A DNA stretch of 64,000 nucleotides from Candidatus Iainarchaeum sp. (GTDB taxonomy: Archaea; Iainarchaeota; Iainarchaeia; Iainarchaeales; UBA10219): the NCBI GenBank assembly GCA_018304425.1, contig JAGVWE010000005.1, positions 153,534-217,533 on the forward strand, in the 5' to 3' direction. The notes under the pieces are model-generated. The model did not search any database, was not told where the DNA came from, and saw nothing but the letters and a program-made list of their open reading frames with translations. Numbering within the stretch: position 1 is the first letter of the stretch; the number at the start of each line of letters is the position of its first letter. The translations under genes and the position numbers were made by a program. Below, one piece after another: positions 1 to 7,202 of this stretch.

Positions 1-884
1 AGGAGCTGCGGCGGCTGAACCTCAAGCCCGAGGACTGGCTGCTGGGCCAGGGCACGATTTACCCGGACACCATTGAAAGCGCGGGCACGAGGCACGCCTG
101 CCGCATCAAAACACATCACAACCGCATTGACTCGCTCAAGGAAATGATGGAAGCCGGTTTGCTGGTGGAGCCCATCAAGGAGTTGTACAAGGACGAGGTC
201 CGGGAACTCGGCGTCCAGCTCGGCTTGCCCGGGGCAATCGTGAAACGGCATCCCTTTCCCGGGCCGGGGCTCGCCATCCGGGCCCTTTGCTCGAACGGCC
301 AAACCGAACCCGTGCCGGAGGGCTTGGGGGAACGCGTGAACGCCTTGGCAAGCAAGTTCGGGTTGAAGGCCCAGGTGCTGCCCCTTCGAAGCGTGGGCGT
401 GCAGGGAGACGAGCGCACCTACCGGTTGGCCGTGGCGTTGCAGGGCCAGGCAAGCTGGACCGCCTTGGAGGAATGCTCGACGCGGCTCACCAACGAGGTC
501 AAGGAAGTCAACCGCGTGGTGTGGCTGCTTGAACCGAAGGCCATTGAATCGGTGAGGGTCAGGCCCGGCTATTTGACGCGCAGCCGGCTGGACTCGTTGC
601 GGGAAGCCGATGACGTGGTCAACCAGGCAATGGCAAAAACCAGGTGGTATGACCGGATATGGCAGTTTCCCGTGGTGCTCGTGCCCCTCGCGGTCAACGC
701 CGGAGAAGGCGAGTCCATCGTGTTGAGGCCGGTGTTCTCCACCGAGGCCATGACCGCGAAATTCGCCCCCCTGCCTCCCGCCTTGGTGGAGAAAATGGTG
801 AAGGGCATCCGGAAACTCAAGGGAATAACGGCCGTGTTCTACGACGTGACGCACAAGCCGCCGGCCACGATTTGCTGGGAGTGA
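1..884 (+). CDS. guaA: GMP synthase, ATP-pyrophosphatase/C-terminal part (5' end outside window)
   Basis: This is the C-terminal part of GMP synthase, which aminates XMP to GMP in purine synthesis. The frame is open from base 3 and ends with TGA at 882-884, so the start lies upstream. Visible family motifs are GQGTIYPD, IKTHHN, the ELGVQLGLP segment, RHPFPGPGLAIR and the C-terminal KPPATICWE, all typical of the dimerisation/XMP-binding domain. Whether the glutaminase is fused or separate (archaea often split GuaAa/GuaAb) cannot be seen. Its 3' end lies 6 bases from the convergent rpe gene. Identification is firm; only the length is unknown. Confidence 0.95.
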   Translation, partial: ELRRLNLKPEDWLLGQGTIYPDTIESAGTRHACRIKTHHNRIDSLKEMMEAGLLVEPIKELYKDEVRELGVQLGLPGAIVKRHPFPGPGLAIRALCSNGQTEPVPEGLGERVNALASKFGLKAQVLPLRSVGVQGDERTYRLAVALQGQASWTALEECSTRLTNEVKEVNRVVWLLEPKAIESVRVRPGYLTRSRLDSLREADDVVNQAMAKTRWYDRIWQFPVVLVPLAVNAGEGESIVLRPVFSTEAMTAKFAPLPPALVEKMVKGIRKLKGITAVFYDVTHKPPATICWE

Positions 885-890
885 AAAACG

Positions 891-1538
891 TCAGGGCTTC
901 AAGGCCTTGAGTTGTTCTACCGCTTCCGCTGGGTTGGCGGACGCGAAGACGGTGGTTCCGGCCACCAAGACGTTGGCTCCTGCCTTGAGGCAGCGCAAGC
1001 CGGTTTCCAGGTCTATTCCGCCGTCGACCTCGACGTCGCAGGCAATCTTTTTCTCTTTGAGGTAGCGCGCGAGTTGCTGGATTTTGTAGACCGCGTTCAC
1101 GTTAAAGGCTTGGCCGCCAAAACCTGCTTCGACGGTCATGACTTGTGCCAGGTCGACGTCGGCGAGAAAGGGGAACAGTTTTTCTATGTCCACCCGGGCG
1201 TTGGCCGAAATGCCTTTGACCAGGTCGTTGACTTGCATGAGTTTGATGGTTTGCAGGGGGTTGGCAACCGTTTCAACGTGGAAAATGGCCCCATTCGCCC
1301 CGGCCTCGGCAAAGGGCTTGATGAACCGGTCCGGGTTTGAAACCATCAAGTGGACTTCAATGGGGAGGTCGGTCACTTTCCGGAGGGCCTTGACGACGGG
1401 AACGCCCATGGAGAGGTTCGGCACGTAGTGGCCGTCCATCACGTCCACGTGGATGAAGTCCGCGTTCTTCACCTTGCCGATTTCCTCGGCCAGGTGCGCG
1501 AAGTCCGCGTTCAAGATGCTGGGACCGACTTTGACCAT
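891..1538 (-). CDS. rpe: Ribulose-phosphate 3-epimerase
   Basis: A TIM-barrel epimerase interconverting ribulose-5-P and xylulose-5-P. It begins MVKVGPSILNADF and carries HVDVMDGHYVPN, EVHLMV and VEVDGGI, matching the family; about 215 residues is normal. The ATG at 1538 is preferred because an ATAAATA box (1561-1567) lies about 26 bases upstream, giving a leaderless transcript; in-frame ATG 1544 and TTG 1556 are alternatives. Two usually conserved stretches differ: the LNP-type segment reads ISANARVD, and the usual MTVNPGFGGQ reads MTVEAGFGGQ. The fold and metal/acid motifs remain, so activity is likely but the phosphate/loop region is atypical. It follows tRNA-Ala on the same strand. Confidence 0.9.
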   Translation of the reverse strand: MVKVGPSILNADFAHLAEEIGKVKNADFIHVDVMDGHYVPNLSMGVPVVKALRKVTDLPIEVHLMVSNPDRFIKPFAEAGANGAIFHVETVANPLQTIKLMQVNDLVKGISANARVDIEKLFPFLADVDLAQVMTVEAGFGGQAFNVNAVYKIQQLARYLKEKKIACDVEVDGGIDLETGLRCLKAGANVLVAGTTVFASANPAEAVEQLKALKP

Positions 1539-1560
1539 GACCATTACCTGCAGCAAAGCC

Positions 1561-1634
1561 TATTTATGTCCCATCGAGCCCTTCAGGCGAGATGGGACGA
1601 CGTATCGTGTGCAGCCGCCACCTTCAGGCGGCTA
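1561..1634 (+). repeat. Two-hairpin dispersed element, copy A
   Basis: Begins TATTTATG, then hairpin 1 (TCCCATC 1569-1575 with GATGGGA 1591-1597; inner GCC/GGC stem flanked by tandem GA/GA), a linker CGACGTATCGTGTGC, and hairpin 2 (AGCCGCC 1613-1619 with GGCGGCT 1627-1633). It ends one base from the tRNA-Ala discriminator. On the minus strand its ATAAATA end acts as the likely TATA box of rpe. Copies B, C and D are at 12451, 36004 and 52003. Confidence 0.8.
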
Positions 1635-1706
1635 TGGACTGGCGGGGAATCGAACCCCGAGTCTCCGCGTTGCGAACGCGGCGTCTTACCATTCGACTAC
1701 CAGCCC
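1635..1706 (-). tRNA. tRNA-Ala (anticodon CGC)
   Basis: A 72-base cloverleaf on the minus strand. The acceptor stem GGGCTGG/CCAGTCC contains the G3:U70 wobble pair that marks alanine tRNAs. The anticodon stem CCGCG/CGCGG encloses TTCGCAA (anticodon CGC), and the T arm is CGGGG-TTCGATT-CCCCG. The discriminator is A. CCA is not encoded and no intron is seen. Copy A of the dispersed element starts immediately after its 3' end, and a hairpin array lies immediately upstream. Confidence 0.95.
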
Positions 1707-1707
1707 A

Positions 1708-1899
1708 AGGGCTTTTTACAAAAGCCCTGCGAAAAGGTGCCATTCTCACGAATGGCACGGCCTTTTTACAAAGGGTTTGCGACCTTGTCTCCCCCTGGGA
1801 GACGAGGCCCCGAAGACAAAGTCTTCGGGGAAATGCCCTGTGCATTGCACAGGGCTGGCTCGGCCTTTCGGCCTCGCATCTGGGCAGCCGTTGCCCAGA
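1708..1899 (-). other. Array of eight consecutive hairpins, possible structured RNA
   Basis: Back-to-back inverted repeats fill this gene-free stretch: 1708-1728 (9-bp stem), 1737-1758 (9 bp), 1761-1774 (5 bp), 1787-1803 (7 bp), 1808-1830 (10 bp), 1835-1855 (9 bp), 1862-1873 (4 bp) and 1879-1899 (8 bp). Loops are 3-5 bases. Read on the minus strand, three loops are GNRA tetraloops (GTGA, GTAA, GAAA), which favours that strand as RNA. A minus-strand TATA-like box (CTTAATAAA, about 1925-1933) could start a transcript near the first hairpin and run on into tRNA-Ala. I could not match it to RNase P RNA or SRP RNA. Confidence 0.6.
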
Positions 1900-1925
1900 C
1901 TGCAAGATAACTGAAACCAAAGGAA

Positions 1926-1933
1926 TTTATTAA
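1926..1933 (+). promoter_or_regulatory. TATA box for the HerA-like ATPase gene
   Basis: TTTATTAA is centred about 25 bases before the ATG at 1955, consistent with a leaderless archaeal transcript. The same A/T-rich block may also serve the minus strand toward the hairpin array. Confidence 0.6.
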
Positions 1934-1954
1934 GGGTTAACATTAATATAAAGC

Positions 1955-4900
1955 ATGCCGGATGGAGAGGGGAAGGACGCGGTAGCCGCTGGTTCGGGGG
2001 AGAAGCCCAGGCCCTTGGGGGCAGGGGAGCGGGTGGTGAAGCTCAAGGCCGCGCCGAAGACCGACCTCTTTGAAGAGGTCTTGACCGGGAAAAGCCATGA
2101 AGAGCAGTCCCTGGACGAGCTCTCGGAGGCCGAGGAAAAGAGGGCCCAGGAAGCCGAGAAAACCGTGGCCACCAAGCCGGGCAGCGGGGCTGCGCCGGTG
2201 GCGGGGGCGGAAATGCCGGCGCCTGTTCAGGCTCGCCGCGGGAGCCCTCGGAAGGCTGCCCCTAAAATCAGGGTACGCAAGAAGGGGGTTGAAGAAGCCG
2301 GGGCCGGCGTTGCGTCGAGTGAGGGCGGGGACGACGATGACGAGGAAGACGAGCCAGGGGAACCGAAGCCGCCCCTGGACATCGAGGAAGGCGATGACTT
2401 AAGTGCCGGCGACTGGAATGACTTGTTCAAGGAGGGAGACACCCGGGAGGAAGGCATCAAGGCGGCGCAGGCCCTGCCGGAGGCAGGGGCCGGGGAAGCG
2501 GGGTCTTCGGCGGGCGAAGAAGGACCGGTGGAGGCAAAAACCCCGCAGCCCAGCAAGGAGGAAATCCGCAGGGAGTTGATTGCCAGGACCGTTGCGGCCG
2601 GCCAAGGGGATTTGACTCCCTTGAAGGAGGGGTTGCCGCTCAAGTTCTTGGAGGACCCGGAGAAGGGCAACGTGTTCATTGGCCGCAAGAAAAACATTTG
2701 GAAGAAGTACGGGTATGAGGGCGCGTTGCTGGTTGGAAAGGTAGTGGAAGAAGAGTTCAAGGAACGGCACGTCTACTTGGACTCGTTGAACCCGCACGTG
2801 GTGTTCGTTTGCGGGGCCCGGGGTTCGGGTAAATCGTATATCATGGGGGTCATGGCCGAGGAACTCGCGCGCAAGAACAAGAACGTGGGAACGGTGGTCA
2901 TTGACCCGGTTGGCGTGTTTTGGAGCATGAAGTACCCGAATAAGGAGGAAAAGGAGCTCGCGTTGATGCCGGACTGGGGCTTGCAGCCGGAGGGCCTGGA
3001 CAGCTTGCGCGTGTTCATCCCAGAGGGCATCAAGAGCCAGACGCCTAAGGAGACCTATGACGCTACCTTCACCATGCAGCCCAGCCTCTTGACTTCGGAT
3101 GACTGGTGCCTGACCTACGGCATTGACCGGTTCAGCCCCACGGGCCTCTTACTGGAAAAGACGCTGAAGAAAGTCGAGTTGGGGTATGAGAACCTGGATG
3201 GCAAGAAGTTCCCAGCCCGCAGGCGGTCTTATTCCCTGGATGACCTCATTGCCTGCCTGGAAACGGATGCGGAATTGAATTCGAGGGACAAGGGGTACAA
3301 GCAGGACTCCATTCGTGCCCTGGTTTCCCGATTTGAGGCCGCCAAGAACTGGGGGATTTTCAGTGATAGGGGCACGCCCTTGGTGGAAATCAGCAAGGAA
3401 GGCCAGTTAACGGTCATTGACACGAGTTTCCTGGACGACAATGTCACGGCCCTGGTCATCGGGATACTGGCGAGGAGGCTGTTGGCGGCCAGGAAGCTGT
3501 CCACGCGGAAGGAGGCCGCCAAGAAGTTCCAGGAAGAGGAGGGGGTTGACGTCCTGGAAACGGATATTCCGCCTACCTGGCTGTTCATCGACGAGGCGCA
3601 CACCCTTATCCCGAGTGGCAACGTCAAGACCCCGGCCACGCATGCCCTGGTCGAGTACGTGAAGCAGGGGCGTCGACCGGGTTGTTCCCTGGTGTTTGCC
3701 ACGCAGCAGCCTTCGGCCATTGACACCAAGGTGTTGAGCCAATTGGATGTGATGGTCACCCACAAGCTGGTGTTCGACGACGACATCAAGGCCATTTACA
3801 AGCGCAGCCCGACCATCGTGCCCTTTAAGTACAAGAAGCCGAGTTTCGTGAAGACCCTGCCGATTGGCACGGCGCTGGTGGGGGATCGGACGGAGGAAAC
3901 GAGCCGCGCCTTCATCATGAAAATCAGGCCCCGGTTGTCCCAGCACGAGGGCCGTGAGGCGGAGACCACGGAGCGTTCCGTGGAGTTGGGGGCCAAGCAG
4001 GTGGAGCAGTTGGCGGTGAGCATGTTGTTGCGCCGCCTGGAAGAAGAGGGCGAGACCAGCATCGAGACCGTGGAGAAGAGCGTGCAGGTGCTTAACCAGA
4101 AGTACAAGAGCACAGCCGACGCGGAGAACGTGCTCGCGATGCTGAAGCGGCATGGACTTGTAGTGGACGAGGAGTTCGTGCGGTTGAAGGAGTACGTGGA
4201 GAAGGAAGAGGGAACCGGGAAACCGGCGGCAGCCAAAGCCGGCGAGGAAAGCCCCGTGGAAGCGGAAGAAGAAAAGGAGGCCGAGGAAGAGGCCCAGGAA
4301 ACGGCGGGGGAGGAAAAACAGGGGAAACCCGTCCCCGAAGCCGTGGAAGCGGGCTTCGGCGGGCAGACCGAGTTGCTGGCCTTGCCTGCCCGCGTGAACC
4401 AGCAGGCGGCGCAGCGCGTGGTGGATGGCCTGCGGCACAGGAAAGTCCTGGGCTTGCTGGGCAGCGAGGAAGTCATCGAGGACCTGCAATTGAAGTATGT
4501 CACGATTTGGCGCGTCAAATACGATGTCTACAACCAGCGCAAGGAATTCATTGCCCGGGAATGCTTCGTTAATTCCATGAGCGGGGAATTCATCCACTTC
4601 TTGAAGGACCGGTTCGTGGAAAGCAAGGGCTTGAAGGAAGTGTACGAGTTGGGCGAGGACGAAATCCAGTTCGTGCGCCTGCTGGGCCGCAAGGAGATGT
4701 CCTTACAGGAAATCGTGAAGCACACGCTGTTGGACGAGAAAAAAGTCCGCCCCGTCCTCGACAAGCTGCACTTCAAACGGTTGCTGGGCAAGACCAAGAA
4801 GAACAACGAACTCCATTACTGGCTGTTGAAGGAGTTTGACTTGCCGCCCCATGAAAGGCACGACCTCCTGCAGTCCATCCGGAACCTGCCGTTCGTGCGC

Positions 4901-5092
4901 GCGGAGGCCCTGGCCAAGGAACGCGAAATCTACGGCCGGAAGGAAATCCCCGAGGTCCTGGGCAAGCTATGGAAAAACATTCTGGTGCACAAAATCGAGG
5001 AACTCCACTGGCCCATCTGGCAGGCCACGTTGAAGGAAGGCCAGCGCACCCGCAAGGTCGGCATCGACGCAGTTACCGGGAAAGCGGTTTAG
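1955..5092 (+). CDS. HerA/DUF87-family ATPase with long acidic N-terminus
   Basis: A 1045-residue P-loop ATPase. Residues 1 to about 240 are low-complexity and acidic/Ala/Pro-rich. The ATPase core carries Walker A GARGSGKS (about residue 287), Walker B WLFIDEAH (about 542) and a following FATQQPSAID segment typical of HerA/VirD4-like DUF87 pumps. A second charged linker (about 740-790) precedes a C-terminal alpha-helical, winged-helix-like region ending VGIDAVTGKAV. HerA proteins act in DNA-end resection or DNA translocation, usually beside nurA; no nurA, mre11 or rad50 is nearby, so its partner is unknown. The 3' end overlaps the convergent acetyltransferase gene by four bases. Confidence 0.85.
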   Translation: MPDGEGKDAVAAGSGEKPRPLGAGERVVKLKAAPKTDLFEEVLTGKSHEEQSLDELSEAEEKRAQEAEKTVATKPGSGAAPVAGAEMPAPVQARRGSPRKAAPKIRVRKKGVEEAGAGVASSEGGDDDDEEDEPGEPKPPLDIEEGDDLSAGDWNDLFKEGDTREEGIKAAQALPEAGAGEAGSSAGEEGPVEAKTPQPSKEEIRRELIARTVAAGQGDLTPLKEGLPLKFLEDPEKGNVFIGRKKNIWKKYGYEGALLVGKVVEEEFKERHVYLDSLNPHVVFVCGARGSGKSYIMGVMAEELARKNKNVGTVVIDPVGVFWSMKYPNKEEKELALMPDWGLQPEGLDSLRVFIPEGIKSQTPKETYDATFTMQPSLLTSDDWCLTYGIDRFSPTGLLLEKTLKKVELGYENLDGKKFPARRRSYSLDDLIACLETDAELNSRDKGYKQDSIRALVSRFEAAKNWGIFSDRGTPLVEISKEGQLTVIDTSFLDDNVTALVIGILARRLLAARKLSTRKEAAKKFQEEEGVDVLETDIPPTWLFIDEAHTLIPSGNVKTPATHALVEYVKQGRRPGCSLVFATQQPSAIDTKVLSQLDVMVTHKLVFDDDIKAIYKRSPTIVPFKYKKPSFVKTLPIGTALVGDRTEETSRAFIMKIRPRLSQHEGREAETTERSVELGAKQVEQLAVSMLLRRLEEEGETSIETVEKSVQVLNQKYKSTADAENVLAMLKRHGLVVDEEFVRLKEYVEKEEGTGKPAAAKAGEESPVEAEEEKEAEEEAQETAGEEKQGKPVPEAVEAGFGGQTELLALPARVNQQAAQRVVDGLRHRKVLGLLGSEEVIEDLQLKYVTIWRVKYDVYNQRKEFIARECFVNSMSGEFIHFLKDRFVESKGLKEVYELGEDEIQFVRLLGRKEMSLQEIVKHTLLDEKKVRPVLDKLHFKRLLGKTKKNNELHYWLLKEFDLPPHERHDLLQSIRNLPFVRAEALAKEREIYGRKEIPEVLGKLWKNILVHKIEELHWPIWQATLKEGQRTRKVGIDAVTGKAV

Positions 5093-5817
5093 GCCTTTCC
5101 CTTGGCGTCCCTGGCCTTGAGTTCGACCCTGGCCTTGTCCACTACCTGGGCTTGGGTAACGCCTTTGACGAGCTTGTCCGCGGGCAGGAAGCCCTGGATG
5201 CTTTGCGCCGTGACCCAGGTGTGCGCCCCGACCAGGGTACCGGGAGAGGTAACGACGTTCGCACCGAGCCGGGCGTAGTCGCCGAGAATGCAGCCGAACT
5301 TGTCCGAACCCGTGGAAAGTTTCTCGCCCCTGATTTTCACCTGCACGACCTGCTGGTCAAAGCGCCGGTTGCCAAGGATGGTGCCGGAACCGATACGCGT
5401 CCCTTGTCCAAGGACGCTGTCGCCGACGAAGCAGTTGGTGCCGATTTTCGCGCCGTTGAAGAGGAGGGCGTTCTTCATCTCGACGCCCTTGCCGATGACG
5501 CAGCCGTTGCCGATGACGGTCACGGGCCGAATCCAGACGTGGGGGCGGATGGTGACGTTCTCGCCGATGATGCACGGCCCCTCGATGACGGTGAAGGGCT
5601 CGACTACCGTGCCCTTGCCGATGACGACGTTGCCCTTGATGACGACAGTTGGGTGGACTTCGCCCTCGATGCGGGAAGCGCCAGGGTTGACCAGGGAATT
5701 CTTGCCTTCCACCATTTCCCAGGGGTGCCTGAATTTCTTCAACTCCTGGAGGGGGCAGGCGGAAAAGTCTTCGAAGTAGTAGTCGAGGCCCCCTTCCTTC
5801 AAAACTTTTGGGTTCAT
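5089..5817 (-). CDS. Left-handed beta-helix acyltransferase, GlmU C-terminal-like (glucosamine-1-P N-acetyltransferase)
   Basis: A 242-residue hexapeptide-repeat protein (runs such as GKGTVVEPFTVI, GNGCVIGKGVEMKN, GSGTILGNRRFD) ending in a basic tail. It is the third gene of an operon after glmS and glmM, joined by an ATGA overlap, so acetylation of glucosamine-1-P to GlcNAc-1-P is the likely reaction. Family GlmU enzymes and their archaeal counterparts usually carry an N-terminal nucleotidyltransferase; here only about 40 residues precede the helix. UDP transfer must therefore come from another protein. A sugar-nucleotide acetyltransferase of different specificity remains possible. Confidence 0.8.
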   Translation of the reverse strand: MNPKVLKEGGLDYYFEDFSACPLQELKKFRHPWEMVEGKNSLVNPGASRIEGEVHPTVVIKGNVVIGKGTVVEPFTVIEGPCIIGENVTIRPHVWIRPVTVIGNGCVIGKGVEMKNALLFNGAKIGTNCFVGDSVLGQGTRIGSGTILGNRRFDQQVVQVKIRGEKLSTGSDKFGCILGDYARLGANVVTSPGTLVGAHTWVTAQSIQGFLPADKLVKGVTQAQVVDKARVELKARDAKGKA

Positions 5818-7202
5818 GCACCAATCACCTTCCGGATTTCCGATGCAATGGACTGCGCAAGCTTACTTATTTCGGTTTGGTGCTTGCCTTCAATCATGAC
5901 GCGCGCCAGGTTCTCGGTGCCCGAGTAGCGGACCAGTACGCGGCCCTCGGAGCCCAGCTTGCCCTCTACATAATGGATTCTTTCCTGCACGCCCTCCATG
6001 GCCTCGAAGGGCCGTTTTTCCCTGACCTTGAGGTTGACCAGCACCTGGGGATAGGCTTTCATGCACCGTGCCAGCCGGGAGAGGGGCTGCCGCTTTTCGC
6101 ACAGGAGCCGCAGCAACTGGAGGCCCGTGATGATGCCGTCCCCGGTGGTCGAGTACTCGTGGAACACGAGGTGCCCGGATTGCTCGCCGCCAAGCACGAA
6201 ACCGCCCCTGCGCATCTCGTCAATGACGTACTTGTCTCCCACTTGCGTGACCTTGACCTGGAGGCCTGCCTGCCTCATGGCCTCGTGGAAGCCCAGGTTG
6301 GCCATGACGGTTGAGACCACGGTGTCGCGGGCCAGCTTGCCCTTGGCCTTCAAGTCCAGGGCCATGAGCGCGAGTAAATGATCGCCGTCCACCAGTTTTC
6401 CCTTTTCGTCGCAGACGATGATGCGGTCGGCGTCCCCGTCCAGGGCAATGCCCAAGTCGGCTTTCTGCCTGCGGACTTCCCGTTGCATCTGCTCCGGGTG
6501 CAGGGCACCGCAGTTGAGGTTGATGTTCAGGCCATCTGGCTCGGTGTTCAGGGAAACCACTTGGGCGCCGAGCTCGGAAAAAATGTAGGGCGCGATGTGG
6601 TAGGCCGCGCCATTGGCGCAGTCCAGGACCACTTTGAGGCCCTGCAGGCTGAGATTGTCAATCGAGGACTTGCAGAACTCGATGTAGCGGCCCCGGGCGT
6701 CATCGATGCGGAAGGCCTTGCCGATGTCGTTGCCCGTGACCTCTCCCGAGTCAAAGCCGTTGGAGTTGACGAGCTGTTCGATCCGGTCTTCGAGGTCCTC
6801 GCCCAGCTTGTAGCCGGCGTGGTCGAACACCTTGATGCCGTTGTCGTGCGCGGGGTTGTGGGAAGCCGAAATCACGATGCCCGCGTCCGCGTTCATGGAC
6901 TTGGTCAGGTGCGCGATGGCGGGCGTTGGCATCGGGCCCACCAGGAAGACGTGCGCGCCCTGGGAGACGATGCCGGAAGTCAACGCGGTCTCAAGCATGT
7001 AGCCGGACAAGCGCGTGTCCTTGCCGATGACGATTTTGGGCTTGCCTTGCCGTTTCTTGTCCGCGCGCTGGAGGACGGTTGCAACGGCTTTGCCCACGCG
7101 CAACGCGATTTCCGGCGTCATGGGGTAGACGTTCGCTTTTCCCCGGATGCCGTCGGTGCCGAAGATTTTCCCGTTCCCGTTGTCGTTCAAGGAGGACATC
7201 AT
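5814..7202 (-). CDS. glmM: Phosphoglucosamine mutase
   Basis: A 462-residue alpha-D-phosphohexomutase converting glucosamine-6-P to glucosamine-1-P. It has GTDGIRG near the N-terminus, the phosphoserine loop ISASHNPAHDNG, the metal loop DGDADRI, the sugar-binding GGEQSGH and the phosphate-binding RYSGTENLARV near the C-terminus. Placement between glmS and a GlmU-like acetyltransferase supports glucosamine rather than mannose or glucose specificity. It overlaps both neighbours by four bases, indicating translational coupling. Confidence 0.93.
   Translation of the reverse strand: MMSSLNDNGNGKIFGTDGIRGKANVYPMTPEIALRVGKAVATVLQRADKKRQGKPKIVIGKDTRLSGYMLETALTSGIVSQGAHVFLVGPMPTPAIAHLTKSMNADAGIVISASHNPAHDNGIKVFDHAGYKLGEDLEDRIEQLVNSNGFDSGEVTGNDIGKAFRIDDARGRYIEFCKSSIDNLSLQGLKVVLDCANGAAYHIAPYIFSELGAQVVSLNTEPDGLNINLNCGALHPEQMQREVRRQKADLGIALDGDADRIIVCDEKGKLVDGDHLLALMALDLKAKGKLARDTVVSTVMANLGFHEAMRQAGLQVKVTQVGDKYVIDEMRRGGFVLGGEQSGHLVFHEYSTTGDGIITGLQLLRLLCEKRQPLSRLARCMKAYPQVLVNLKVREKRPFEAMEGVQERIHYVEGKLGSEGRVLVRYSGTENLARVMIEGKHQTEISKLAQSIASEIRKVIGA

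Noticed and set aside
1708-1899. Hairpin array as RNase P RNA or SRP RNA
   Set aside because: Neither the RNase P P4 core (GAGGAAAGTCC and ACAGAA-type blocks) nor the SRP S-domain sequence was found on either strand.
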